Shown piece after piece: positions 43,072 to 51,625 of a stretch of 64,000 nt of DNA. The notes under the pieces were generated by a model. That model was not told where the DNA came from. It did not search any database and saw only the letters and a program-made list of their open reading frames with translations. This DNA is from CAIYQJ01 sp963717255 (GTDB lineage Bacteria > Chloroflexota > Limnocylindria > Limnocylindrales > CSP1-4): contig CAVQVT010000006.1 of assembly GCA_963717255.1 (NCBI GenBank), positions 328,127 through 392,126 of the forward strand, read 5' to 3'. The translations under genes were made by a program, and so were the position numbers. Position 1 is the stretch's first letter. Each line of letters opens with the position of its first letter.

Positions 43072-44556
43072 CTACGGCGCGTTCGCGGTCCGGGTCGACG
43101 ACGGGCCCGGCACCGGGCCGGGCGCGGGTCCCGGGATCGAGGGCAGACGCACGACGACCCGGGCGCCGTGGGGCTCCGCGGCCTCGGCCCAGGCGTCCCC
43201 GCCGTGGGCCCGCGCCAGATCGCGGACGATCGACAGGCCGAGCCCCGATCCCGGCCCGGACCGCGACGGGTCCGCGCGGAAGAAGCGCTCGAAGACGCGG
43301 TCGCGCGTGCCCGGCGGGAACCCGGGGCCGTCGTCGGTCACCGCGAGCAGCACCCCGGGCGGCACGGCCGTCGCCCGCTGGCCACGCCGCCGCCGGACGG
43401 GCGCGCCGGCTGGGTCCGAGGCCGCGGAGACCACGATGGCCCCGCCTGGCCCGACGGCGGCCAGGGCGTTCTCGACGAGGTTGGCCATCATCCGGTCCAC
43501 GGCGACCCGGTCGGCGGAGAACAGGACCCGTGCGGCCGGCTCCGCTCGCCCCGTCAGGGAGACGCCGGCCGTCTCGGCCGCGCCCGCGAACCGCGCGACC
43601 GTCTCGTCCACGACCGCGGTCCCCTCCAGGACCTCCGGGTGGAGCGAGCCCGGCGCGACGTCGTCGGCATTGTCGAGCTCCTCGAGCATGCTGCCGAGCC
43701 TGTCCGCCTCCTCCGAGATCGCCGCCGCCGCGCGCGTCGCCTCCGGGCCGGTCGCCGTGCCGTCGCCGAGCGCCTGGGCGAAGCCGCCGATCACCGTGAG
43801 GGGGGTGCGGAGGTCGTGGCGGAGGTTCTGGAGCAGGTCGGCCTCCTCGCGCCGTCGTCGTTCGAGCTCCAGGGTCATCGCGTTGAAGTGCCCGGTGAGC
43901 TCGCGGACCTCCGTCGGCCCGCCGAGCGGGAGCGGCGCAGAGACGCCGCCGGGCACCCTGGACGTCGCGTCCGAGAGGGCCCGGAGCGGGCCTGCCACGG
44001 ACCGCCAGAGCAGCCAGCCGACGGGAACCCCGACGAGGAGCAGCACGAGGAGGACGATCGGAAGGGTACGGACGACGTCACGCGCGGCGAGGCCGGCGGC
44101 GACGTCGGGGGTGCTGACGATGATCGCGCGCGCGTTCCCCGTGGCCTGGACGCGGACCGCGATGAGCGCGTAGCGGAGCGGACGGCCCGTCGCATCGACG
44201 GCGGATCCGTGCGAGATCGCCCCTGCAGCGGACCCGGGGTCGACATCCACCGGCGCGGCGGGTCCGGCGTCCCCGAGACGCACGATCCGCCCCTCGGCCG
44301 TGCGGAAGGTGACGGCGACCTCCTCGGGTACGTCGTCGCGGAGGGTCTCGAGGATCTCGCGTGGGCGTGCGCCGTCCGCGAGCATCTGGCGAGCCGTCCC
44401 CGCGAGCCCGTCCGCGAGGTCGGTCAGGCGCGCGTCCTGGGCCTCGGTGTGGAGGGTGCGCAGCGCGAGGAAGAGGGCGCCCCCGGTCCCGACGAGGACG
44501 GCGAGGGAGAGTGCGGCGAACGCGACCGCGATGCGGGCGGCGAGCGACCGGGTCAC
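43072..44556 (-). CDS. Membrane sensor histidine kinase
   Basis: The 494-residue protein has an N-terminal membrane segment (AARIAVAFAALSLAVLVGTGGALF), an extracytoplasmic sensor (~130 residues), a second membrane segment (IVLLVLLLVGVPVGWLLW), HAMP, H-box NLRHDLRTPLTVIGGF (His near residue 245), N-box NLVENALAAV, G-boxes DDGPGFPPG and GLGLSIVRDLARAHGG. GTG 44556. Its response regulator lies 6 bases upstream, and the C-terminal ~20 residues are Pro-rich. Confidence 0.96.
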   Translation of the reverse strand: MTRSLAARIAVAFAALSLAVLVGTGGALFLALRTLHTEAQDARLTDLADGLAGTARQMLADGARPREILETLRDDVPEEVAVTFRTAEGRIVRLGDAGPAAPVDVDPGSAAGAISHGSAVDATGRPLRYALIAVRVQATGNARAIIVSTPDVAAGLAARDVVRTLPIVLLVLLLVGVPVGWLLWRSVAGPLRALSDATSRVPGGVSAPLPLGGPTEVRELTGHFNAMTLELERRRREEADLLQNLRHDLRTPLTVIGGFAQALGDGTATGPEATRAAAAISEEADRLGSMLEELDNADDVAPGSLHPEVLEGTAVVDETVARFAGAAETAGVSLTGRAEPAARVLFSADRVAVDRMMANLVENALAAVGPGGAIVVSAASDPAGAPVRRRRGQRATAVPPGVLLAVTDDGPGFPPGTRDRVFERFFRADPSRSGPGSGLGLSIVRDLARAHGGDAWAEAAEPHGARVVVRLPSIPGPAPGPVPGPSSTRTANAP

Positions 44557-44562
44557 GCGGCC

Positions 44563-45306
44563 TCAGTCCTTCGGCCCGGATCCGGTGGCCTCACCCCCGG
44601 ATCCCGCCGACCCACCGGCGGGGGGCGTCTCGCGCGCGCGCGGCGCAAGCCGGTATCCGACGCCCCGCAGCGTCTCGAGGTGGGGGCCGTCGTCGCCGAG
44701 CTTCTTGCGGAGCTCGGCCACGTGCACGTCCACCGTCCGCGTCTCGCCGGGGAAGTCGGTGCCCCACACGTTCTCGAGGAGCGCCTCGCGGGTGTGCACG
44801 ACGCCGGGATCGCGCGCGAGGGCGAAGAGCAGGTCGAACTCGCGGGGACGCAGAGCGAGGTCGCGCTCGCCGACGGCGGCGAGGCGGCGGCGCGGGTCGA
44901 TCCGCAGCGTCCCGACCGAGGCCGGCGCGTCGCCGGTCGCGGTGGCGTCCGCGCGGCGGAGGATGGCCTTCACCCGCGCCACGAGGACGCGGGGGTTGAA
45001 CGGCTTCGTCACGTAGTCGTCGGCGCCCAGCTCCAGGCCGACCACGGCGTCCACGTCGTCGCTCCGCGCGGTGAGCATCAGCACGGGGGTGGAGCCGCGC
45101 CGGCGGATCTCGCGGCAGACCTCGTACCCGTCGAGGCCCGGGAGCATGAGGTCGAGCACGACGAGGTCGGGAGCCTGGCGCGCATGCGCCTCGAGCGCCT
45201 GGCGACCGTCGCTCGCGACGATGACCCGCAGGCCCTCCTTCTCGAGGTAGAGGCGGACGAGGTCGACGATGTTCCGCTCGTCGTCGACGACGAGCACGGT
45301 CTTCAC
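44563..45306 (-). CDS. OmpR/PhoB-type response regulator
   Basis: GTG 45306 opens a 247-residue protein with a receiver domain (VLVVDDERNIV, phosphoacceptor Asp52 in LDLMLPGLDG, TARSD, the Lys of VTKPFNPRVL) and a winged-helix DNA-binding domain (LRPREFDLLFALARDPG, TREALLENVWGTDFPGETRTVDVHVAELRKKL). It is the partner of the histidine kinase downstream. A GTCCCGT-type inverted repeat precedes it (45343-45362). The C-terminal ~25 residues are low complexity. Confidence 0.97.
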   Translation of the reverse strand: MKTVLVVDDERNIVDLVRLYLEKEGLRVIVASDGRQALEAHARQAPDLVVLDLMLPGLDGYEVCREIRRRGSTPVLMLTARSDDVDAVVGLELGADDYVTKPFNPRVLVARVKAILRRADATATGDAPASVGTLRIDPRRRLAAVGERDLALRPREFDLLFALARDPGVVHTREALLENVWGTDFPGETRTVDVHVAELRKKLGDDGPHLETLRGVGYRLAPRARETPPAGGSAGSGGEATGSGPKD

Positions 45307-45342
45307 GCTGCCGAGGATACCCTTGGTTGTGAGCTGGCCGGC

Positions 45343-45362
45343 CGTCCCGTGCAAACGGGACG
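45343..45362. promoter_or_regulatory. Inverted repeat between response regulator and MetE-like genes
   Basis: Perfect palindrome CGTCCCGT-gcaa-ACGGGACG lies in the divergent region of the two-component operon and the MetE-like gene, 37 bases before the response regulator start. It could be an operator or a hairpin in the 5' leader. Confidence 0.5.
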
Positions 45363-45424
45363 TAAGACGCCGGCGGTGCCTCCGTGCGCACGGAGCGGAA
45401 CGGCGTCGGCCGATGGAGGGCGGG

Positions 45425-46384
45425 ATGTTCGCGATGCTCGGCGGGGCCGCATGGGGCGGGGGGGACCCGGCGGAGGCGCTCGCGGCGCAGGCGGGCGCCG
45501 GGCTCGAGGTGGGCACCGACGGCCGGCAGACGATCCCGGAGGGCCCGGACGCCGCACGTCTGGCCGACGACCTGGTCGCGGGCCGCGGGATCGGCAGCGT
45601 CGAGCGGTGGGCCGCGTCCGTGGCCGTCGCGCCGACGGCCACCGTGGCAGTGGCCGCGGCGCTTCCCGGGCCGTACTCGCTGGCGCGGGCCGCGGAGCCG
45701 GGCGCGGCCGCGTCGGCCGCCGCCGACGTCGCACTGGTGCGCGCCCTGGCGGAGGCGCTCGCGCGCGAGGCCGGCGCCCTCGGGGCGGCCGGCTGTCCCT
45801 TCGCACGGGTGGACGAACCCGACGCCCTCGCGCCGGCGGCGCACGACGCGGAGCGTGCCGCGTTCGCTGCGGCGCACCGGTCGCTCGTGGCCGGGGCCGC
45901 GTCCGAGGACGCGGCGATCCACCTGATGCTCGCGCTCACGGGGGGAGACCACGAGGGGATCGGGGCCGCGACGCTCGCGGGGCTCGGCTACGACTCCTAC
46001 CTCTTCGACCTCATCGCCGGGCCGACGGACTGGCGGCTCATCGCCGCGCTCCCGGAGGAGCGCGGGATCGTCTGCGGGGTGGTGGACGCGGCGACGTCGG
46101 CCGGGGACGCCCCCGAGGTCCTCGTGTGGGCGGCGCACTACGCGGCGAGCACGCGAGGGCGGGGGCTCGCGCGCGTCGGCCTCGCGACGACGGGCAGCCT
46201 CGCGGCGCTCGACCGCGACGCGGCGGTCGCCAAGATGCGGGCGCTCGGAGAGGGTGCGCGGATCGCGGCGCTCCCGGCCGACGGGATCCGCGCGACCCTC
46301 GACCCGAGGGCGATCGACATGCGGTCGGCGGCGCTGGGGGCATGGTCGGCGGAGACGGGGCTCCCGCGGCGCCCGCGGGTGTAG
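45425..46384 (+). CDS. MetE/UROD-like TIM-barrel protein, metal site probably lost
   Basis: ATG 45425 is preferred because a GGAGG site sits 5 bases upstream; ATG 45413 is in frame. The 319-residue protein fits a cobalamin-independent methionine synthase/uroporphyrinogen decarboxylase-like barrel: HLMLALTGGD, GYDSYLFDLIAGPTDWRLIAALPEERGIVCGVVDAAT, SLAALDRDAAVAKMRAL. The Cys-rich zinc end of MetE (CGLKTR-like) reads VGLATTG, so zinc binding looks doubtful. It begins the maturation cluster with MoxR downstream. Confidence 0.55.
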   Translation: MFAMLGGAAWGGGDPAEALAAQAGAGLEVGTDGRQTIPEGPDAARLADDLVAGRGIGSVERWAASVAVAPTATVAVAAALPGPYSLARAAEPGAAASAAADVALVRALAEALAREAGALGAAGCPFARVDEPDALAPAAHDAERAAFAAAHRSLVAGAASEDAAIHLMLALTGGDHEGIGAATLAGLGYDSYLFDLIAGPTDWRLIAALPEERGIVCGVVDAATSAGDAPEVLVWAAHYAASTRGRGLARVGLATTGSLAALDRDAAVAKMRALGEGARIAALPADGIRATLDPRAIDMRSAALGAWSAETGLPRRPRV

Positions 46385-46446
46385 ATTCCGTCTCCCGGTC
46401 GCGCGCGTGCGCCGCCGCGAGCCCGACGGACGTGCTGCGAGGGACG

Positions 46447-47397
46447 ATGGACCTGCGAGTCGAGACGGTGGGTGAGCGAGACCGGATGCCGTCGGCACCG
46501 GCCGGACCCGCGGCCGCGTCCTCGATCGAGGCGCTCGGGGAGGCGCTCCGCGCCCACGGGTATCTCGCGGACCGGTCGCTCGCGACGACGACCTTCCTCT
46601 CGCTCGCGCTCGGGCGTCCGCTCCTGCTGGAGGGCGAGGCGGGGGTCGGCAAGACCGAGCTCGCGAAGACCCTCGCGGAGGTCCTCGGCGCCGAGCTGAT
46701 CCGGCTCCAGTGCTACGAGGGGCTCGACGTCAACAGCGCCGTGTACGAGTGGAACTACCCGCGCCAGATGCTGGAGATCCGCCTCCTGGAAGCCCGCGGC
46801 GAGATCGACCGCGCGACCGCGCACGACATCTTCGGGCCCGAGTTCCTCCTTCGCCGGCCGCTCCTACGGGCGCTCGAGAGCCGCGATGGGGTCGCGCCCG
46901 TCCTCCTCATCGACGAGGTGGACAGGGCGGACGAGGAGTTCGAGGCGTACCTGCTGGAGATCCTGTCGGACTTCCAGGTCACCGTCCCGGAGATCGGGAC
47001 GATCCGCGCCGAGGTCCCGCCGCGGGTCGTCGTGACGTCGAACCGGACGCGCGAGGTCCACGATGCCCTGAAACGCCGCTGCCTCTACCACTGGATCGAC
47101 TACCCGTCGCTCGAACGCGAACGCGAGATCGTCCTCACGCGGGTGCCGGACGTCCCGGACCGCCTGGCCACCGCGATCGTGGCCTTCGTCCACGGCCTGC
47201 GGGAGGCCGACCTGACGAAGGTCCCCGGGGTGGCCGAGACGCTCGACTGGGCGGCTGCGCTCCTCGCACTGGGCGCCCGCGAGCTGGCCCCCGCGCTCGT
47301 GGACGAGACCCTCGGGGTCCTGCTCAAGTACGAAGAGGACGTCCGCGCCGTCCGGGGGGCCGCGGCCGCGGCGATCCTCGCGCGGGCGACCGCCTGA
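46447..47397 (+). CDS. MoxR-type AAA+ ATPase (CoxD-like)
   Basis: ATG 46447 has a GAGGGACG site. The 316-residue protein has Walker A LLLEGEAGVGKTELAKTL, the CYEGLDVNSAVYEWNYPRQML signature of CoxD-like MoxR, Walker B VLLIDEVDRADEEFEAYLLE, sensor VVVTSNRTREVHDALKRRC and a winged lid. It acts with the VWA protein encoded next to it, as in the CoxD-CoxE pair that matures the Mo-Cu centre of CO dehydrogenase. Confidence 0.93.
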   Translation: MDLRVETVGERDRMPSAPAGPAAASSIEALGEALRAHGYLADRSLATTTFLSLALGRPLLLEGEAGVGKTELAKTLAEVLGAELIRLQCYEGLDVNSAVYEWNYPRQMLEIRLLEARGEIDRATAHDIFGPEFLLRRPLLRALESRDGVAPVLLIDEVDRADEEFEAYLLEILSDFQVTVPEIGTIRAEVPPRVVVTSNRTREVHDALKRRCLYHWIDYPSLEREREIVLTRVPDVPDRLATAIVAFVHGLREADLTKVPGVAETLDWAAALLALGARELAPALVDETLGVLLKYEEDVRAVRGAAAAAILARATA

Positions 47398-47405
47398 GGC
47401 GCGGG

Positions 47406-48818
47406 ATGCACACGGGCCCTCCGGCGGCCGGCGCCACGGATGCGGCGATGGGGTCGGTCTCCGGCACCACGTTCGTCTCGAACACCCTGCTCTTCGCATG
47501 GGCGCTGCGCGGCCGCGGCATCCCGACCGACCTCGGCGGCGTCGTGGACTTCGTCCGCGCCCTCACGATCGTCGACATCGGCGACCGCACCCAGGTGCAC
47601 GCGGCCGGATCGGCGATCTTCGTCCGGCGGCGGGACGACCTGCCCGTCTACGACGAGGTCTTCGACCTCTTCTGGCGCCGTCACGAGCTGCGCGTGGAGC
47701 CGCCGTCCGACGAGGCGACGACGCCCCGACCCCCGGACGCGCGCGACCGGGAGCATGCGGCGGTGGAGTCGCGGCCGGAGGCTCCCGGAACACGCCCCAC
47801 CGGGGCGCCGCAGCGCGCCGAGCCTGCCGGCGACGAGGAGGCCGCCACCGGGGAGGCTGCAGTGGTGACGCCCCGCGCGTACAGCGCGGAGGAGGCGCTG
47901 CGGCACCGAGAGTTCGACAGGATGTCCGCCGCGGAGCTGCGCGACGCCGAGAGGCTCATCGGCGTGCTCCGGCCGCGCCTCGAGACGCGGCGGACGCGCC
48001 GGCAGGAGCTGCATCCGCACGGGACGCGCCTCGCGCCGCGGGCGATGCTCCGACGCAACCTCGCGTCGGGCGGCGACCTGGTGGACTGGGTCTGGCGGCG
48101 CCCGCGCCGGCGGCCGCGGTCCATCGTGGTGATCTGCGACGTCTCGGGGTCGATGGAGCGGCACAGCCGGCTCCTCCTGCGGTTCGTCCACGCGCTGTTC
48201 CGCTCGCCCGGCGTGCGGGCCGAGGCCTTCGTCTTCGGCACGCACCTCACGCGCGTGACGCGCGAGCTGCGCGGCCGCGACCCGGACCGTGCGCTGACGC
48301 GCGTCTCGGATGCGGTCACCGACTGGTCGGGCGGGACCCGGATCGGCGAGTCGCTCCGGACGTTCAACCTGCGGTGGGCGCGGCGGACGCTGCGGACGAG
48401 CGGCGTCGTCGTGGTCGTCTCCGACGGCTGGGACCGCGGCGACCCCGCGCTCGTCCGGACCGAGGCGGCACGGCTCCAGCGCGGCTGTCACCGGCTCGTG
48501 TGGCTGGACCCGCTCGCGGGCGTCGGCGAGGAGTACCGGCCGCTCGCGGCCGGGATGGCGGCCGCGTACCCGTCGATCGACGATCTCCTCCCGATGCGGG
48601 ACGTGACGAGCCTCGCGCGGCTCGGCGAGGTGCTCGCGGGCCTGCCGGGCGACCGGGCGGGTCGCCCGGAGCGGCGCGGTCGCCCGCGGGTGCACCGGAC
48701 GCCCGCCCACGGCGCGGCCGGGCACGGCGGCGGGGCATCGCGGGCATGGCGTGACGCGCCGGCGGTCGCGCTGGGCGCCGATCGCACGGCGCCGGAGACG
48801 GCGAGGACGATCGCGTGA
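47406..48818 (+). CDS. VWA-domain protein (CoxE-like)
   Basis: The 470-residue protein begins with a ~100-residue helical part (FVSNTLLFAWALRGRGIP, YDEVFDLFWRRH), a low-complexity acidic linker and then a von Willebrand A domain with MIDAS VICDVSGSMERHSRLL (near residue 245) plus SGGTRIGESLRTFN and VVVVSDGWDRGDP. ATG 47406. It is the usual MoxR/CoxE pair, nearly adjacent to the MoxR gene (8 bases). The tail of ~60 residues is Arg/Gly-rich. Confidence 0.9.
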   Translation: MHTGPPAAGATDAAMGSVSGTTFVSNTLLFAWALRGRGIPTDLGGVVDFVRALTIVDIGDRTQVHAAGSAIFVRRRDDLPVYDEVFDLFWRRHELRVEPPSDEATTPRPPDARDREHAAVESRPEAPGTRPTGAPQRAEPAGDEEAATGEAAVVTPRAYSAEEALRHREFDRMSAAELRDAERLIGVLRPRLETRRTRRQELHPHGTRLAPRAMLRRNLASGGDLVDWVWRRPRRRPRSIVVICDVSGSMERHSRLLLRFVHALFRSPGVRAEAFVFGTHLTRVTRELRGRDPDRALTRVSDAVTDWSGGTRIGESLRTFNLRWARRTLRTSGVVVVVSDGWDRGDPALVRTEAARLQRGCHRLVWLDPLAGVGEEYRPLAAGMAAAYPSIDDLLPMRDVTSLARLGEVLAGLPGDRAGRPERRGRPRVHRTPAHGAAGHGGGASRAWRDAPAVALGADRTAPETARTIA

Positions 48819-48849
48819 AGGCCGCGGATCTCTCGGGAGGACTGACGAC

Positions 48850-50022
48850 GTGCGTGAGCTGACGGAGGCCGTCCGCGCATGGAACAGGGCGGGGGTGGAG
48901 GCCGGCCGGGCCGTGGTCGTGCGGACGTTCGGATCGGCGCCGCGGCCGGAGGGGGCGAGCCTGGTCGTCGCGACGGATGGCCGGATCCTCGGCTCCGTCT
49001 CCGGCGGATGCGTCGAAGGGGCCGCCGCCGAGGAGGTCGGTCGGGCGCGCCGCGACGGCGTCTCTCGCGTCGTCCGGTACGGCATCAGCGACGAGCAGGC
49101 GTGGGACGTGGGCCTGGCGTGCGGCGGGACGATCGACGTGCTCGTGGAGCCGTCGGTCCGCCCGGAGGTGCTCGATGCCGCCGAGGCAGGCGCGGGGCGC
49201 GCCGTCGCCGTCCTCCTTCCCGTCGACGCGCCCCGCGACGTCCGCGAGCCGCATCCGATGGGCCCCGGGGAGCCGCCCGGCCCATCGCTGGTCCTGGACA
49301 CCGACGGGATCCGGCTCGCCGGCGGCCTGGGCGACCCGGCGGCGGACGAGGCGGTCGCGCGGAGCGCGGCCGCTGCGCTCGCGGAGGGCCGGAGCCGGAT
49401 CGTGGTCGTCCCGGTGGGCGGGGTCGAGCGGCAGGTCTTCGTCGAGGCGTTCCCCGTGCGGCCGCGGCTCGTCGTGGTCGGCGCGGTCCAGCTCGCCGTC
49501 CCGCTCGTCGAGATCGCGCGGACGCTCGGCTACGTCACCGTCGTCATCGACGGTCGCGCGTCGTTCCTCACGGAGGAGCGTTTCCCGGGCGCGGACCGGC
49601 TGGTGCTCGGGTGGCCCGACGAGGCCGCCGAAGCGATCGGCCTGGGGTCGGAGGACGCGCTCGCGATCCTCACGCACGACCCCAAGTTCGATGACCCGGC
49701 GATCGTCCTCGGGCTCGCGCGCGGCTGCCGGTACGTCGGTGCCGTCGGCAGCCGGCGGACGCAGGCCGGCCGGCGCGCGCGGCTCGCCGCCTCCGGCGTG
49801 AGCGAGGCGGACCTCGACCGGGTGGCCGGTCCGATCGGCCTCGACCTCGGCGGCCGGTCGCCCGAGGAGACGGCCCTCGCGATCATGGCCGAGATCGTCG
49901 CGGCGCGGCACGGTGGATCGGGCCGCGCGCTGCACGCGATCGTCGCCGAGGAACGCGCGCGCGCAGCCGGCGAGCGGGCGGCCGCATCCGGCGCGGCTGA
50001 CGGCGAGGGTGCGGCGCGGTGA
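48850..50022 (+). CDS. XdhC/CoxI family protein (molybdenum-enzyme maturation)
   Basis: GTG 48850 has a GGGAGGA site upstream. The 390-residue protein has the XdhC N-terminal domain (VVRTFGSAPRPEGASLVVATDGRILGSVSGGCVEG, in parts) and the XdhC Rossmann C-terminal domain (VVVGAVQLAVPLVEIARTLGYVTVVIDGRASFLTEERFPGAD in parts, then HDPKFDDPAIVLGLARGCRYVGAVGSRRTQ). XdhC binds molybdopterin and helps load sulfurated cofactor. It ends in a GTGA overlap with the MobA-like fusion gene. Confidence 0.93.
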   Translation: MRELTEAVRAWNRAGVEAGRAVVVRTFGSAPRPEGASLVVATDGRILGSVSGGCVEGAAAEEVGRARRDGVSRVVRYGISDEQAWDVGLACGGTIDVLVEPSVRPEVLDAAEAGAGRAVAVLLPVDAPRDVREPHPMGPGEPPGPSLVLDTDGIRLAGGLGDPAADEAVARSAAAALAEGRSRIVVVPVGGVERQVFVEAFPVRPRLVVVGAVQLAVPLVEIARTLGYVTVVIDGRASFLTEERFPGADRLVLGWPDEAAEAIGLGSEDALAILTHDPKFDDPAIVLGLARGCRYVGAVGSRRTQAGRRARLAASGVSEADLDRVAGPIGLDLGGRSPEETALAIMAEIVAARHGGSGRALHAIVAEERARAAGERAAASGAADGEGAAR

Positions 50023-51623
50023 CCGAGGCGCGACGGGTCGTGGCGGTCGAGCTCGCCGCGGGTGCCGGCACGCGGTTCGGCGGCGGCAAGCTGACGGCGC
50101 CGCTGGACGGGCGCCCGCTCGCGGCGCACGCGGCCACGGCGGCGCTCGCATGCGGGATCGGCCGGCTCGTCGTGGTGCTCGGCGCGGACGCGGACGCGGT
50201 CGAGGCGGCCCTCGTCGCGGACGGCACGCTCCCCGGCTCCGGGCGGGCGGGGACGGGAGGCTTCGCGGTCGCCGAGGCCGGGGACGCCGGCGGCGATGCC
50301 CCTGCCGGACAGGCCGAGGGCGCGGGCGACGCCCCGAGGGTCGTCGCCGTGCGGAACGACGCCTGGGCGACGGGCCTCGCATCGTCGGTGCGCCGCGGGA
50401 TCCGCGCCGCGGCGGAGGTCGCCCCGGACGCCGACGCGGCGCTCCTTCTCCTCGCCGACCAGCCGCGCGTGCTGCCCGCCACCATCGCACGTCTCCTCGC
50501 GGCCGGGGTGGACGAGGCTCGGCCCTTCGCCGTCGCCGCGCGCCCCGGCGGCCCGCCGAACCCCGTCCTGGTCCACCGGAGCGCGTGGCCGCTGGCCGAG
50601 GGTCTCCGGGGCGATCGGGGGTTCGGCCCACTGCTGGCCGCCCGGCCGGACCTGGTCCGCTCGGTGGACGAGCTCGTCCCGAACCCGGACGTGGACACGC
50701 CTGGCGACCTCGCGGCGGTGAACGACGCGGGCCCGGCCATCGACGCCGCGGCATCCTCCGGCCGCCCGGGCGTCGAGCCGCGCCACCTCCACCGGGCGGA
50801 GGCCGTCTGGGTCGCCCGCGTCCGCGCCAACGACGAGCAGTCGCTCCGCGTCCGGGAGACGCCGGAGCCCCAGGACTTCTACGGGCCCGTCACGGGCGTC
50901 TTCGTCGCCGATCCGCGCCGGCAGGACGACTCCGTCCTGGACGTGCTCGTCGGCCTCTCCAGGCCGGACGATCGCTGGCTGGACATCGGTGCCGGCGCCG
51001 GCCGGTTCGCGCTCCCGCTCGCGCTTCACGTGCGCGAGGTCGTGGCGCTCGACCCATCCCCGTCGATGCTCGGAGCCCTCCGAGAAGGGATGGAGCGTCA
51101 CGGGATCGACAACGTCCTTGCGGTCGAGGGCCGGTGGCCGGCGGGCGACCCCGCCGTCGACGCCACCCAGCGGGCGGACGTCGCGCTCGTCGCGCACGTC
51201 GGCTACGACGTCGAGGCGATCGGGGCGTTCCTCGACGCCATGGAGGCTGCCACGACCCGGCTGTGCGTCGCGGTCCTCGCCGCGCGCGTCCCCTCGTGGC
51301 CCGCCGGACGCTTCTGGCCCCCGGTGCACGGCGAGGCGCGGATCGAGCTGCCGGCCCTCGACCCGTTCGTCGACCTGCTCGTCGAGCGGGGGGCGGCCCC
51401 GCGGGTGACGATGATCCGGCACGAGCCGCGCGCCTGGAGGTCGAGGGACGACCTGCACGGCTGGGTCCGCCACCAGCTCTTCCTCGCCGAGGGCAGCCAG
51501 AAGGACCGGCACGCGCGGGAGCTGCTCGACGCCTGGGCGGTCGAGACGCCCGGGGGCGTCATCCTCGACCACCAGCGGCCGGTGGACCACGGAGTCGTGG
51601 CGTGGGAGCCGCCCGACCGGTGA
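50019..51623 (+). CDS. MobA/MocA-like nucleotidyltransferase fused to a SAM methyltransferase
   Basis: GTG 50019 opens a 534-residue protein. Residues ~8-235 match MobA/MocA-like nucleotidyltransferases: ELAAGAGTRFGGGKLTAPLDG, LLLLADQPRVLP, RPGGPPNPVLVHRSAW and the PNPDVDTPGDLA end. Residues ~290-530 match a class I methyltransferase with motif I WLDIGAGAGRFALPLA (near residue 321). No stop separates them, and codon use is even. Fusion to a methyltransferase is unusual. It overlaps the XdhC stop by 4 bases (GTGA), implying a molybdopterin role for the first half. Confidence 0.88.
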   Translation: MTEARRVVAVELAAGAGTRFGGGKLTAPLDGRPLAAHAATAALACGIGRLVVVLGADADAVEAALVADGTLPGSGRAGTGGFAVAEAGDAGGDAPAGQAEGAGDAPRVVAVRNDAWATGLASSVRRGIRAAAEVAPDADAALLLLADQPRVLPATIARLLAAGVDEARPFAVAARPGGPPNPVLVHRSAWPLAEGLRGDRGFGPLLAARPDLVRSVDELVPNPDVDTPGDLAAVNDAGPAIDAAASSGRPGVEPRHLHRAEAVWVARVRANDEQSLRVRETPEPQDFYGPVTGVFVADPRRQDDSVLDVLVGLSRPDDRWLDIGAGAGRFALPLALHVREVVALDPSPSMLGALREGMERHGIDNVLAVEGRWPAGDPAVDATQRADVALVAHVGYDVEAIGAFLDAMEAATTRLCVAVLAARVPSWPAGRFWPPVHGEARIELPALDPFVDLLVERGAAPRVTMIRHEPRAWRSRDDLHGWVRHQLFLAEGSQKDRHARELLDAWAVETPGGVILDHQRPVDHGVVAWEPPDR

Positions 51624-51625
51624 CC

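Noticed and set aside
42142..46446. A very long open frame on the plus strand running into the MoxR gene
   Set aside because: Its first ~1430 codons are antisense to the glycosyltransferase, kinase and regulator genes and have shadow composition; only the part from ATG 46447 encodes MoxR.
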